From Gnetum montanum (taxonomy: Eukaryota > Streptophyta > Gnetopsida > Gnetales > Gnetaceae), in NCBI GenBank assembly GCA_015680685.1, contig MNCI01002137.1, positions 90,402 through 137,959 of the forward strand: a DNA stretch of 47,558 nucleotides, given 5' to 3'. Below the pieces are notes generated by a model. It was not told the DNA's origin. It did not search any database and was given only the letters and a program-made list of their open reading frames with translations. Of this stretch, positions 1 through 12,031 are shown piece by piece. Every line of letters starts with the position of its first letter. The first letter of the stretch is position 1. A program made the position numbers and the translations under genes.

Positions 1-1192
1 AGTTACACTCATGTCTCAAAGAAACCATGTTACACATCATTGCGTGGCTTTGGTTGTTTACAACGGGCCCTGCAAATACTCTATAAGAGTCCCATTTCTC
101 CAAAGAACACACCTCCTATGTCTTGGTTTCGAGTCTACTGAAAACTTGACTGTTGACAAGGATCAATGACATGACTTGTGCACAAGAGAGAATTCCTCTC
201 CCACAAATCCTAGCAGCAATCATAGCCCTTAATCTCCTAGCTTCCCTAGTTACAACTAATTCCCTTGGATCTTGAACCACATTCCCTCAATCCCATGTAC
301 TTTTGAAAACAGAGCGATGACACCCAACCAAGGGCCAACGATTAATGTTTGATGCTTTGTTGCTTATGGTATTTTACACTTCTTTGTCGATGCCTCTCGG
401 GTGAATTCCTCTAGATGTCAACAAAGAGGGGCCAATGAAACACCACTAATTTTTGCCTAGCACTTTTAGACAAGAATCAAGCTAAGTCATGCTACTGCCC
501 AACATGAGTACAACGTGACCAAACTTGGAGGCCTCCAAAATAGGTCCCGATGGCCCATGATTCAATAGGAAAGGTTCCCCTAGGGTCCATAGGCAATTGC
601 ACCAACTTCCAGCATCTAGAATCAAAATTTTTGGGTTCAAAATGTTTGGTTTTGGCTAAGTACACTTTGGTTATTTTTTCAGACGCTGCATAGNCTGCAT
701 AGCGTAAGGATCAGCGTCATCAACTTTTGGAGCCCCGAAATTGAGTCAAAATAGGTCGAAATCAAGCACAAGGACCCCCCATGATCTTCACCAAGGTCCT
801 CAGCAGCTCCTAGCTTCCTAGAAAATCAAGATTTGGGCCTCAAATATGCCATTTTGACTTGGTGATGCTAGGGTTACTTTTTCAAACGTTGCACAGTGTA
901 AGGATCAACGTCACCAATTTTTAGAGCCCCAAAAATGAGCCAAAATTACTTGATTTCAAGGGTGAAAGTCATCCTCAGGGTCCACTATTGATAACTATGG
1001 GTCCCAGCCTTCAGAAATTCTAGATTTCAGCTCAAAATTGCAAGTTTTGGAGGTTACACTGCAGGTCACGCGGGATGCTAGACAAGCGAGGCAGAGTTAA
1101 TCCTCCTTGATTTTCTTTGTAAATTTTTATCATTTGCGAGCTTGTCTAAATTATTTGTATTTTCATGGGCTTGAATGACCCACATGTTGTGA
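1..1192. other. Unassigned sequence, no gene seen
   Basis: I see no open frame of useful length and no recognisable retroelement domain here. The stretch is less AT-rich than most of the window. It holds one pair of imperfect direct repeats (listed separately) and one ambiguous base at 694, which falls between two copies of CTGCATAG and may mark an unresolved small duplication. It probably belongs to an unidentified repeat, but nothing in it shows that directly. Confidence 0.4.
670..960. repeat. Imperfect direct repeat, about 90 bp units
   Basis: The segment 670-766 recurs at 873-960. Both carry the order GTTA-C/T-TTTTTCA, then GTAAGGATCA-CGTCA, then AGCCCC and a run ending AATCAAG or TTTCAAG. 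The copies differ at many positions and the first contains the ambiguous base. The spacing is about 200 bp, so this may be an old tandem duplication of a longer unit. Confidence 0.6.
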
Positions 1193-1370
1193 GATACATT
1201 GAATCTAGTCAAAGAAGACAAATATCCAGCACACATCCAACTCGTGCACAACTATCCAACATAGATACATTGAACCTAGTCAAGAATGTATCTTGACAAC
1301 ACACATCCAACTCGTACACAACTATCTAAACATAGATACATTGAACCTGGTCAAAGAATTCAACTATCCA
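1193..1370 (+). repeat. 71-bp tandem repeat, two and a half units
   Basis: GATACATTGAA-CTAGTCAA recurs at 1193, 1264 and 1335, exactly 71 bp apart. Units one and two also share CACATCCAACTCGT-CACAACTATC. The third unit is partial and runs into a TATA-like TATAAATA at 1387-1394. A tandem array just upstream of a TATA-like box recalls the U3 of the LTRs elsewhere in the window, but I find no LTR termini here. Confidence 0.7.
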
Positions 1371-2260
1371 TCACCCAACCCAGCCCTATAAATACCCTAT
1401 CAATTCACATAAACTGGGAGGCAAAAATTGCAGAGATTGGCAACTCTGAAGAAGGACAAAATTTGCAATCCTTGGGCATTCAGCTAACCTGATTGTTGGC
1501 TTCCAAGTATTTCTGACGTTCATCCTATTTCATCATCACATGATCGTGTCATATCATTCTGGGGCTAGGCGTTTGACTTTCCATCCACACGTGTGCAACT
1601 ACACTTTGACCAGTGCATATTCCTATTTAGGCAATACAATACAGTTTTATTATTGCCTTCCATTTACATTATTTACTTTGGTTTATGCTTTGTCTACAAT
1701 AGCTCTATTTACACTATATTTAAAATTCAATATGCTCTGTTTACATTTCATATTACTGTTTGCATTTCATTTACATCCTGTTTACGATAACCCCAGCGCT
1801 AGCCGTAGCTTACGCTCGGGGAAGTCCTTGCTTAATCTGCGTGCAGACCATCCAAGACACTCTACCTTCGTTTATTTTTCTAGCTTGCCCTCGGGCAAAG
1901 GTAGGGTCAGCTGTGGCTATCTGACTATCTCTCGGTGTCTGTTTCCTTTCCAACCTTACACTGATGATTTAGGTCAGTATAGTATCCATATGGATCTAGC
2001 TGCTTGTAAGGGTACTGCTACCTTGGAAGTGGCATCCCCCATGACTGTGGATGCTACCACTAATGATACTACTCATATGATTGTGGTGGAGTTCCACTTA
2101 GATACTAAGCTTGTTTTTGCTGGTGAAACTACCTAGGATTACCTTAAGGATAAGGCAATCTTTTGGGTGCTTACCTTCTTAGCATCCTATAATTTAGAGC
2201 ATACACCTTAGATTCTTGCAAGTGTTACACAATAGGGTAATTTACCTTAGGATGTTTATA
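1371..2260 (+). other. Unassigned stretch with a 198-codon open frame
   Basis: The plus strand holds an open frame at 1540-2136 that I cannot assign. Its first half is a T-rich stretch with hydrophobic, low-complexity translation, as in the R-U5 part of many plant LTRs. Its second half is more ordinary in composition but shows no motif I know. The frame ends just before the end of the gag remnant of copy D on the other strand. It may be a chance open frame in an LTR or leader. Confidence 0.25.
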
Positions 2261-3969
2261 TTAGTTGATGTCACACCCACCACCATCATCTAATTCTAAC
2301 TCCACAACCTCTTCTACTACAATAGCTTTGCCCTTACCCCTTTGGTAGGCACGTTTAGCTTTCTTTCTTCTCCTACGATCATGATCACTACCTTACTCTT
2401 CAGATTCCTGTACAATTTTCAAAGCAGTTTAGAATTTTTCATCCAAAGTTTCCCACATTCTGTCCACCTTAGCAAAAATTTTGGAAATATATTTTTGAAT
2501 TAGTAAGATTTTTTGCCAGACCGCTTCATCAAGTGGTGCCTCCCCCTCATTGTCATAGAATCATACCTCCTTTTTTCTAATGGAAGGATCCCAGTTATAT
2601 TCTTTAATGCTTTCCTATTTCATCAATTCTCCTTCTTCTTTTGCAACCTACTCAATCAACCTTTGGATTTGATGGGCTTGAAGTTCTGAAAATCTCCCTT
2701 GGGCATAAACCCAAAGAGTTCTCCTCGTTTCTGTTCAAAGCCCATCTATGATATGGTGAAGCTACTCCCGTTGAGAATAACCATGAACAAGACATATGTG
2801 CAAAAGCGAATAATACCTATCCATGGTTGTGTCTAAGGGTTCATGTGTTCCTTGTCACCAACCTTGGATTTGCTTTCTTAGATTGGACACTCAGGAGTAC
2901 GTCTAATATTTGTCATTAAACAACTCAAGCATGCAACTCCATTTACAAATTGATTCCCTATCCAAAGAGCAATACCAACTTTCTGCTTCTTTTGTGAGTA
3001 TCCTAAGAAATACCTTAAGTTTTTACCAATCATTTTTGATGTTTTGTAAGGCACAGGCATTGTGAAAGGCTTGAAGATGGATATGTGGATCTGAGTTATA
3101 CCCTCCCTCAAATCTAGGGATATTGTTCATATCCAATCTCTTGATTCTACTATCTTTCACATGCCTGGTTGGAATTATGACTACATTTGTAATGTTTAGC
3201 ATGCTTTGAGCTACAAGTAAAGGTTTATCATCATTATGATTTTGATGACACCTATGATGTCCTCTACTACCCCTTCGTTCAAGGTAGGGCCTATGATCAT
3301 TGTTGTCCCACCATTCATCTCCATCAGGATTTCATCCCCTATGGTTTCAATCAAATTCAGAGGAGGAAGAAGAAGATGCAAATGAAGAGGACGAAGAGGA
3401 AGGAATACTACCATCATCATGGTATTTTCCACCTCCTCTCTACTTATCATGGCCATGACCATCATATTTATCTTTATCATAATGCTTGCCTAAGCCCTTA
3501 CCTTAACTCCCACTTTTGCCTGAACCAAGATTATTGATAATGAACTGTAAGTTCGGGCTCAAGCCCCCTTCACCAAAGTTAAGGGCTGGAGAATCTTCAT
3601 GTTGAGAACCCCAAGAGGGAGGATCCTCATTATTCTTTTGGTTTAGCAAGAAAAAGGATTAGTGAACTGTTTCCCCTTTGTAGCTTCATGGCGCTTCTCC
3701 TAGTGCTAATCTCTTTTGCGCTATGTTTCAGTGGAATGGTAGTCCCAATAGTCATGGTCTTGTACAAGGTATTCTTTGTGAAGATATTGGAGGCCCAACC
3801 TCTTAAGAGTTTGGAGTAGCATCCCAAGAATAGATTGGTTGGGCAGTAACACAACATTGCCCTCCATGTCTCTCCACTGTAGTTGTTCATCCTAGTGCAG
3901 GATGAAGGTCAAATCAGGCACAAAATGATTTAGATGAGTATATACCACTTTGAATTCTTGGGGACTCAT
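2261..3969 (-). pseudogene. gag: Ty3/Gypsy gag remnant (copy D)
   Basis: Decayed gag, the structural protein of the retrotransposon particle. The minus strand reads from ATG at 3969 to TAA at 2263-2261, with several in-frame stops and one apparent frameshift near 3650. From about 3190 downward the translation is colinear with the gag of element F: RLDMNNIPRFEGGYNSDPH here against RLDLNNFPTFSGGYDLDPH there, then a retrotransposon-gag domain with LRKQIQGW, HEPLD, RYYSL and HIIDGL in the same order. The first roughly 240 codons (charged, then Gly/Asp-rich, then poly-Ser) are longer than the N-terminus of F. The C-terminus is basic, then acidic. The leader to the PBS is about 175 nt, so gag lies in the normal place behind the 5' LTR at 4162-5011. 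No protease follows to the left, so the element is probably truncated there. Many stops sit where F has Gln or Trp. Confidence 0.85.
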
Positions 3970-4142
3970 AGTTTTGATTCATCATGCCTATGAGAAGAAG
4001 AAATTTTCACTTAAAAGGAAAATAATAGTGTTCTTTAAGTATAATTATGATTATTATTCAAATGATTATGACTTTAGGGTTTGTTCCAACGATTTGAAAT
4101 AGTTTTCACTAAGTCCTAGAGAGTGCACGTATTAACTAGAAG

Positions 4143-4160
4143 TCCCCAACAATGACACTA
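4143..4160 (-). other. Primer-binding site, decayed tRNA-Asp type
   Basis: On the minus strand, one base after the LTR end, lies TAGTGTCATTGTTGGGGA. The complement of the 3' end of plant tRNA-Asp is TGGCGCCGTTGCCGGGGA (known family sequence). The two differ at six positions, all C to T or G to A. Element F has the same one-base spacer and a better match. Confidence 0.8.
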
Positions 4161-4161
4161 A

Positions 4162-5011
4162 TGATGAGCGGTGAGTATACCCTATACCCAACCATACAAA
4201 TCACAAGAATTTACACATGATTTGGTCAAATTCCAAGGACTTCTAGCCTTCTAAGTACACGAGTTTTAGGAGGTGAATTAACTGTTGTAATCATTGTCTT
4301 CCCAATTACACTTGTGAGTACAAGGGTATGGTTAAGTGCAATTGAGGCATATGATTTTTGTCATTTTTATCTTTTTATGTTTAAGTCTCCTAAGAATGAA
4401 GAAAAGTGAATAAACATATTAAATTTCTAATTTAATCTAATCAACTAGCTAACACTTAACTAATCCCAACATAAGCATCTATTTCGACTTATCATACACA
4501 TCCTGAACACATATAATGCAACTGGGTTACCAAATGTTAAGTGTTACTAGGATTACCAAGCATTACACATATGCTCGAAGTGGTTGAACCTATGTGTGTT
4601 AATTAAACACTATGTAATCTAGATTAATTAATTAATTAAAACATTAAATAAAATTACTTAAAATATTAAATGCATAAAGGAAACAATTAATCTATTTTAA
4701 AGTGCTACAAGGTTTATCAGAGAGCTCATCTTTATTGCTGCACATATTATAGTGCTCAAATAAAGATGCATACACTCTTTCACTTCTATTGTAGGCACTT
4801 AGCAAATATTCTAACTTTCAAAAAGAAAAAATAATAAAGATTTGGTACAACTTGTGAAAGAAATGTCATAAATGCAATGGCAAGTACACATTTATAGGTG
4901 GAAACAAGGTGCCCCATCGATGGATACACATCAATGAGTTAAACTGATGAGATCCCATTGACTGCATCATGTCGATAGCATCTGTCAACGTGGCCAAACC
5001 ATGATGCATCA
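4162..5011 (-). repeat. 5' LTR of Gypsy copy D
   Basis: In plus coordinates it starts TGATGAGCGGTGAG and ends GCATCA. It is homologous along its length to the LTRs of copies A, B, C and E, including the blocks AACCATAC-AATCACAA, TTGTCTTCC-AATTACACTTGTGA and ACTGGGTTACCAA. On the minus strand it holds a degraded TATA box (TTTATAGG on the plus strand near 4892) and an AATAAA signal (CTTTATTG near 4730), the same order as in F. The PBS and gag that follow at lower coordinates make it a 5' LTR. The five bases outside the end (TTAGG) have no partner in the window. Confidence 0.85.
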
Positions 5012-5452
5012 TTAGGTGGTATTGAGTGATGCTTATCTAGATTAGTGGTATTACACTTTGGTATCAAAGCTAATATGTGGTTTAAGTGGAAGACCCATTT
5101 AGACACTTTTGCAAGTAGTCAAAGATGACAAATAAGATGTTTAAACACAAGTGAACAAATCATGATCCTACTATTATAAGAGGATCCAATTATGGAATCA
5201 ATTACTACAAGTAGATGACGTATACATGCATCATCTACCTTGAGCTAAAGGGGTTCAAATGAATCTCAAGTTTGTTGATTTCAAGAGAGTTTCTTTCTTG
5301 TTGAAGTTGAGCTCTTACACCAAACACAAACATGCTCTAGCTCAAAACTTTATATTAAGATATTGTGCAAATTGCTAAGGAAATATTACTTATGATCTTT
5401 AATTTATGCAAAACATTTATGTATTCTTGAGTTAGTTCTGATGAATGTCAGT
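5012..5452. other. Unassigned spacer with a tRNA-Met PBS-like site
   Basis: No coding trace is seen. TTGGTATCAAAGC at 5058-5070 resembles the initiator-tRNA-Met primer site of Copia elements (TGGTATCAGAGC) and follows a TTACA that could end an LTR. The only Copia coding sequence nearby (5453-6095) is on the other strand, so this may be the edge of a separate, truncated plus-strand Copia element, or chance. Confidence 0.3.
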
Positions 5453-5800
5453 TCAATCAAACTTTATTCTACTAGTTAATCCTTTTAACAATCTAAGAAA
5501 ATGGTTTTGTCTTATTTCCATTAATTTTGTGAAAATTCTATAAAATCTATGCCTTAATTTTGTAAATAACCTTTTGTTATTTTCTTCTTTATACCTATCA
5601 ATATCAACACCAATTATTCTTTTCAACTTATAAATCCATTCACAACTAATATCTTTTCTAGTTTTTAGAAGCTCCACCAAATTCCAATTTTCTTTTCCTC
5701 TAAAGAATCCATCTCATCTTGCATTACTTTTTTCTATTGAGAACTAGAAGCATCTCTCATAGCTTCTTGGTAGAAGTCTAGTTTTGTTTTCTCTAAAAAT
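5453..5800 (-). pseudogene. pol: Ty1/Copia reverse transcriptase, N-terminal fragment
   Basis: Remnant of the start of a Copia reverse transcriptase. The minus strand from about 5795 gives YQEAMRDASSS, then MQDEMDSLEE, then LVELLKTRKDISCEWIYKLK. This is the usual Copia order of an A-M-x-x-E-x-x-x-M-x-x-E-M-x-S-L helix, then W-x-L-V-x-L and K-x-I-x-x-K-W-V-Y-K-x-K. A stop and a frameshift lie between the two parts. After IYKLKR the reading keeps only weak similarity (DIDRYKE). The catalytic YxDD region is absent, so only about 115 residues of a domain near 250 remain. It is unrelated to the gag-only Copia element at 12032-18349 as far as I can see. Confidence 0.75.
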
Positions 5801-5924
5801 AATGCAAGTATAACATAACCATAAAATTTGTTAGGAAGAACACGTACTCTTATGGATCTTTTTAAAGGTTGTGCAACTATCTCTTTTTGTCTTTTCATAT
5901 ATTCAAATAACTAAAGCACTTCCT

Positions 5925-6095
5925 ATTCCTAACAAACTACCCATTAGTGATAATTCTTAACTTTTTCTCTAATACTAATCTCATGTTTCATTCATCTTCA
6001 ACAAATCCATTTCCTCTTGCATTGTTTTTCTTTTTCTATTTAGAACTAGAAGCATCTTTCATGGCTTCTTAATATGAGTGTAGTATACTTCCATA
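5925..6095 (-). pseudogene. pol: Second copy of the Copia RT N-terminal fragment
   Basis: The same RT segment occurs again about 298 bp away. The minus strand reads EAMKDASSS (with interruptions), MQEEMDLLKMNET, then LRIITNG in place of KDISCEW. Flanking DNA also matches: AAAGGTTGTGCAACTAT occurs at about 5863 and 6162. The two fragments are diverged, so this is an old tandem duplication or two overlapping insertions. The next 370 bases (6096-6463) hold only faint continuation of the same repeat. Confidence 0.6.
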
Positions 6096-6463
6096 TGAAA
6101 ATAGTGCAACATATTTATCAAATTTCTTAAGAAAAATACTTACTCATGTGGATCTTATTAAAGGTTGTGCAACTATGTATATTTATGTCTCTTCATTTGA
6201 AAAACTCTCTTTAAAGCTCTTACTACTGTTTATTAGAATATGAGTAAGTTTTCAACTAAAGTAGTTAATTACTAGTTACATCTATCCACTTTTGTTTAAC
6301 TTTTACATTTTTAAAAAATTATTAGAGGATTCATAAAAAACTACATATCTTTTGTAGATGATTTTATGATCAACAGGATCTCATAATATGTACTCCTTAA
6401 CATCATCATCATACAGAACAAAGGCATACTTTTAAGATTTTGAATCTAATTTTATATGTTGAT

Positions 6464-7481
6464 CGATGAGTGGTAGAGTAGACCATATGCTCAACCATAC
6501 AGATCACAAGCATTCAAACACAATTTAGTCAAATCCCATGGACTAAGACTAGTATATATGTCTAGATAGCTAAGTGTTAGATCGCTGATCATTGTCTTTC
6601 TAATCACACTTTTGCGAACTTAGTTCATATGGTGATGTGCAATTGGTTATTCCAACACTCAAGAATATAAGTCACAAGTGTTCACATGTGACCATATCAT
6701 AATTCATGGATAGACAATGTAAGTATACTAGTGACTTGATATTAAGTTCATGATCATTGTTTTTCCACTTAGAGTTAGCAAGGTGCAAAATGTATGGTTT
6801 AACTCTTAGTAAGGTACATGAGAAACTAATATTTTTGAGATTTAAGTATGCTAAGTGTAAACATGATGAAAATGATTATAAATTCTAATTCTAAGTATCA
6901 TGAAAATATAAATCTATTCTATCCTATGATGATAAGTATCTGTTCCTAGTTTTCTGTACACATCCTAGACTAATGTAACTAATACTGGAATTCCCAAGTA
7001 AATTTACTACTAATCAAATCAAGCAAAGTTACTACTGGGTTACCAAATAATTACATTTTATGCTTGAAACTAGTTATACTTATTCAGCCTTACTAATAAG
7101 CATTAGAATAATAAATGACTTAGGAGATGTAAATAACTTGGTAAAAGAAAAAGTAAACATTATGAAAAAGTAAATTATGCTAAGTGATATGCTACAATAA
7201 TGAATAACAATCTTGATCTTTATTTCCATTTATGAATTATATCTAGAAATAATCTACTTGAATAAATATTCCATATAACTGTAATTCACTACACTATGGG
7301 CATTTACTCTAACTCTAACTTTGAGAAAACAAACTACAAGAATGTTTCTAAGTGTTGAACAAAACTTGTTCTTGATGGGATGGTGGGTTGGTATTTATAA
7401 GCAGGATCATGACCCACTATATCATATCTATGATGATGTGTGTAGAGCTACAATATCGTAATTATGGTATACTCAAGATCA
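6464..7481 (-). repeat. 3' LTR of Gypsy copy E
   Basis: It starts CGATGAGTGGTAGAG (for TGATGAGCGGTGAG) and ends AAGATCA. It is colinear with LTRs A, B and D (CATCCTAGACTAATGTAAC, ACTGGGTTACCAAATAATTAC). The minus-strand TATA box is TATTTATA in plus coordinates at 7392-7399. It is followed by CACACAACTGACTAAAAACTCATCC, matching the sequence after LTR B, so it is a 3' LTR. It is about 100 bp longer than the others because part of the U5 end is duplicated: 6489-6613 and 6653-6774 are diverged copies of one segment. Confidence 0.8.
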
Positions 7482-7699
7482 AACCCACACAACTGACTAA
7501 AAACTCATCCTCCACTTTTAAAAAAAGGAGGATAGAGTTTCTTACAAACTTTTGGGTTACATAGACTTTGACATTATGATACATATATACATGGCTAACT
7601 CTACTATGAATGCTATACCATAATTCAAGTGGCATTATAAAATTATCATGCTAAACATTATTGATACATATGACAAAAACAAAACAAAGTAAAATAAAA

Positions 7700-10478
7700 C
7701 TAAGCTTGATATAGATTTCTTAAGGTTTTAGGAAATGGTGGTTCTTCCATTAGTAATTTTTTATTTATCATCTAGTTTCTTGAATTGATATTAGTTTAGT
7801 AGTGCTCTAAGCTTTTTTTTCTTTTGATTTGGGATCATGTATAGCCCATGAAAATTCAATGATGTTTGCATGAGTCAGTACTTCCTAAGAACACGACAAT
7901 TATGGAAACATCTTATTGGCTTTGAGGTACCATCCTGTAAATTGTATTTTTTTTCTACTTAAAAGCTATCACCATCTTCTATAACTCTTGATAATTTATC
8001 ATCCTTCAAGTTAGGTTTGCTGCTACATATTTTCGACTTTGGTAGCTAGACTTGACTACTTTTAGTTCAGATTTTTCTATGTGAAGCTTCTGTTACACAT
8101 CTTTCCTATCTACAAACTCTTTTTCATACATTAATTATACTATGGCCATTTTTTACTCTAATTCTATTCTTGGCTTACTTACTATCAACATGGAAAAGTT
8201 AGAATATTAGAAATTTGTTAATCACATATATTTTGTTAAGTCCTCAATTTTTAGGTCTTTGTTCTTTAATTTTTCTTAATGAACGTGAGCAAGGCTATTT
8301 AGGATGGGTTGTCAATTAGATGTCCATTATGTGATGGAACTAATTCTAGCTTTGGTAATTTTGATTTCCTTCTGATTGATCTACTTATACATGTCCACTT
8401 AATCCCTAAAGTACTCTTTCAATCTTTAATGCTTATTAGCCTTATTTTGCTATGTGCTAATATCAATAGTTGATTTTTGTTAGACTACGTGTACTTCTTC
8501 GATTGATAGTATTCTATTTTCATGGGCCAACTATTTAATATTACGGTTGACTCTAGAAAACTACTCTTGAAGCTAATGAATTCTAGCATGTTCTTTTGTT
8601 TTTTAATGTCTGTCAACCTTAAAGTAGCTGTAACAATTTTTTTTGTTCTTCTTTATAGTATAACAATGGTCTTAGCATGTGCATACATCTAAGCTTCTGC
8701 TACTGAAGCATTTCATACTACTTTCTCCTTTTCCATCTCCATTTGTTTTTTCTTGGTCATTAGTTAACCAATCTATTCATTTCCAAACATTGCTATCTGG
8801 TCTAGTATACTGTGTTATGCAGGATCTTATCTTCTTGTTCTTAATGCAGCTAACTCTTCTTGTAATCTCTTAACTTTATTTTCTATGTGCTGTAGTGTTT
8901 TTTCAGCCATGACTAGCTTACCTTTTGTTGATATTAGTTTTGAGTAAACTACCGTGATATTGTTGAGGATATCAAAAAGATTCTGCATGACTTACCTTGT
9001 CTACAGTAGTCTCTATAGTACATCTTCATGTTCTGTAGGGGGCATTGATATTTTAGCCAAGGTTTTCACATCTTTAGCTTTAGTGATATCTGTCAATGGC
9101 AAAACAAGAACATTAAAGAATTCCTTAGTGTGATCAATTATGACTTTAGCTTCTCCAGCTACATCTTGATGTTGCATGATCACTAAGGTGACTCGTTCTC
9201 CTATTTCTAAGATTACTTGGAAGGATGTAGCATTCCCTAAAATTTTCTATGCCTAGTCATCATCCTCTCTTATCTACAAAGATACTTGACTATTGGTAAG
9301 TCCTATGGAAATGGTAGTTCTATTATGATTATCTTTGACTCAATACATACTTGAGACCTTTCTTCTCCCTTAACTTATTATCTCTACTATCTATTGTAGG
9401 TGGCTCATTGAGGGTCTGTGGTATTGCTGCATTGGTAGAGCACTTGACCCTACTCTTTTTACAACTAGAGTTGACCTACTAGGTCCTACTTGTTCTATTC
9501 TTGTAGCTAGAATGTTTTCCATTGGTGTGGATCCTATTGTAGCCTCAATTCCTATTGGTTCCTCTACTTGGTCTATCTTAGATGGCACTAACTACGAAAT
9601 TTTAACATATTATGCATTTTGGGCCTTGTGAAGAACATCATTAGTGTAGTCCAAAACTCTAGCTTGTGCATAACTTCCTAATAAGAGAAGGGAATGGCAA
9701 AGTAGGTTTTCCTATCTTCTTTTCCTTAAACCTTCTTTGTATCTCTAGGAATAGCAGATGAGCAATGTTGATTTGGAATTTTTCCATTAGAATAGTACTT
9801 TCTATGGTAGCATAGATGGAAATTTATTTAAGCCACTTTTTTGGGAATATGTGGTATGTCCCAATCTTAAAATAAATCTTTTCAGTAGTAAATAATCCAC
9901 TATCCTCCTTTTTAGTGGTTCCATATGCCCTCTGTAATCATAAATTCATTGTGTCAGTATCGAACCTTATGGATATGTAAGCTATGTTAGCTCTAACATT
10001 TGGTATATTCAATGCCTTTGTAATTGCTTCTATAGAGTATGGCACTATGAATCCCTAAATTTTTACTATGGCATCATCTTGTTTGTTTCACCAAAATTAA
10101 TAGACTACTTTTAGGTATCATTTATCATTACTTGAGATAGTGGGCCATAAGGAAGAGGCTTGATGTTATTCATAGACCTATGTAGGTACAAACTCCATAA
10201 AGTATCCAAATTTGAGTTTCACTATAATAGTGGACATGATAGACTTATCCTCAATGACTTGAACACACTCATTGGAAATTATTAGGTTTTTTCCTTGTTT
10301 CGGAGTTGGCAGTGCATTAGCTTCTACCTACGTAGATTACCTGATCGTAGGTATGGATTGATGGATGTTGTATGAATGTCCCTCTTTCTCTGTAGAATTT
10401 TGTTTTGCACCTTGTCTGCTACCTCTTATTGTCCCTTGGTTGTGATGATCCCTCTACTTTAGGTCCTTTTGGAGGCAT
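7700..10478 (-). pseudogene. 3' ORF of Gypsy copy E, starting MPPKG
   Basis: Decayed copy of the long ORF between integrase and 3' LTR in this lineage; the function is unknown. The minus strand starts ATG at 10478 with MPPKGPKVEGSSQPRDNKR and then collects many stops. The stretch around 10250-9800 aligns with copy B: the block near VKI-GFIVPYSIEAITKAL matches VKIKEISVSYLVQAITIVL in B. The pattern V-K-I-x-G-x-x-V-x-Y-S-x-E-A-I-x-x-A-L-x-I-P recalls the domain annotated as putative plant transposon protein (PF20167 type); that link is inference. The rest should be the coiled-coil part, but it is too degraded here to show a clear heptad pattern. The end is approximate. A conserved acceptor-like site before the ATG is CAA here against CAG in B and TAG in A. 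Confidence 0.7.
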
Positions 10479-12031
10479 TTGCAATCATAAAGAGTTTTAA
10501 GATTATCCAAATATTATGGAAAAAATTCCTAACAATTCATAACCCTTTATCAAATTTTAGGTTTTGATCAACATCATTCTTTATTCTTAATTTGTTTTAA
10601 TTTAGATTGTAGAGTTAGAAGAATGTATTATTTGGACAAAATTCTTTATAAGAAAAAACCCTTAATTAAATGATTTTTAACAATTAGAAATAAATTTATC
10701 TTGAATGACTGATTACCATTTATTATATATTATTTAAAATATATTCAAATGATCATTTGGAAAGAAACATTAAGTTTATTAGCTTATGTAAGATTGGAAT
10801 GTGATTATCTCTTATTATTCTTACCCTTAATTGTTCTTTCATGCATTAGAAAAATTTGATGCAATTTGCAAAAACTACCTACAATACTTTCCTCCACGAC
10901 TAAGATGGTCACTCTGTGAGTAAAAGAAAACAAAAATGGCTCAAATTAGACATGTGGTGAGAAAGATATGGAGTTCTGAAGTTTGGAAATCAAAAAAACA
11001 ACATGAACTTCTTATGCGTGAAATGAGGAAATGAAAAAATTTTCTAATGGTCCATGCATATATATAGATTTTATAAGTGCAACATCATTGATGCAATATC
11101 GTAGGTGCTCATATATCATATTTACAATATCATCATAAAACTTTTGATTTTTTTTTGCAAAAAGTAATGGAAAAAATTAGTGAAATGGATAGTCTAGAAG
11201 CTGTAGAGATGATCCAAACAGTTCTCGATCATAAATGATGCTTAAAATATAAGAATTGATTATCAAAATTATGTGAAAGAAGAAGTTTAGGAAAGGTAAG
11301 TCAACTTAAGCATTTTAGGATATGGTTTGATCAAAATTACCAAACTTATGAGTGAATATGAATATGTAGGGAAATAACAATGATTATTTAAGTATTTAGG
11401 AGGTACAAGATGATGTGGAATTGGTCATCAAGTATGAAACACAAAAGTTATACAGGTGAATTCTCCTCATAGTAGGCTCATGCCCTTAATGTCCTTATAT
11501 AATCACACTTACAAGTGTCCATAGGCACTCATGGAGTTGAATGTAAATCATACATGTCTTCCAAAATTTACATGTTAGTATTATCCCAATAAGAAAATAA
11601 TACTATATTCTATAGAACCATCAAATTATAATTATATATAATAGTGAGATAAAATGGTAATAGCAGGGATTGCAGAAAATGGGACATGACGTGTCTTACC
11701 ATAAGCATAATGAATTATAGGTGGAATGAATGGTTAAAATGATCATTATCCATTCTGTCCAAGATCCAAACCAAGTCTACACCACTTACTAGTAACATCA
11801 CATTGTATCATCCCAAGATTTAATAACCATAAGGCTATCAAAATTGCAAAAAAATATTATTACTTAGCAATGAGGTACTATGAAGCAATTTATTAACTAC
11901 ATAGTTTATTTAAAAGGAGACTTGACCATTGGACAAAGAAGTGCCTTCATGCATGTGTAACATGTCTTTCTAATCCCATAATTGATGCAAGTCCAATAAA
12001 ATTTGAAATTTTTAAGAAGTTATCTACCCTC
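10479..12031 (-). other. Integrase-to-ORF spacer of copy E, interrupted
   Basis: Non-coding and very AT-rich. It is distantly colinear with the spacers of copies A and B: CATGCATATATATAG near 11053 matches 27808, CTCCTCATAGTAGGCTCATGCCC near 11462 matches 28195, and GTAACATGTCTTTCTAATCCCATAA near 11957 matches 28666. The match breaks at 12031, where the Copia LTR begins. Confidence 0.6.

Noticed and set aside
1540-2136. 198-codon frame as a host gene
   Set aside because: No motif, no splice structure and a low-complexity first half; I leave it as an unassigned open frame.
4162-7481. LTRs D and E as the two ends of one element
   Set aside because: D is followed by PBS and gag at lower coordinates and so is a 5' LTR of a leftward element, while E has its 3' ORF at higher coordinates; they belong to different copies.
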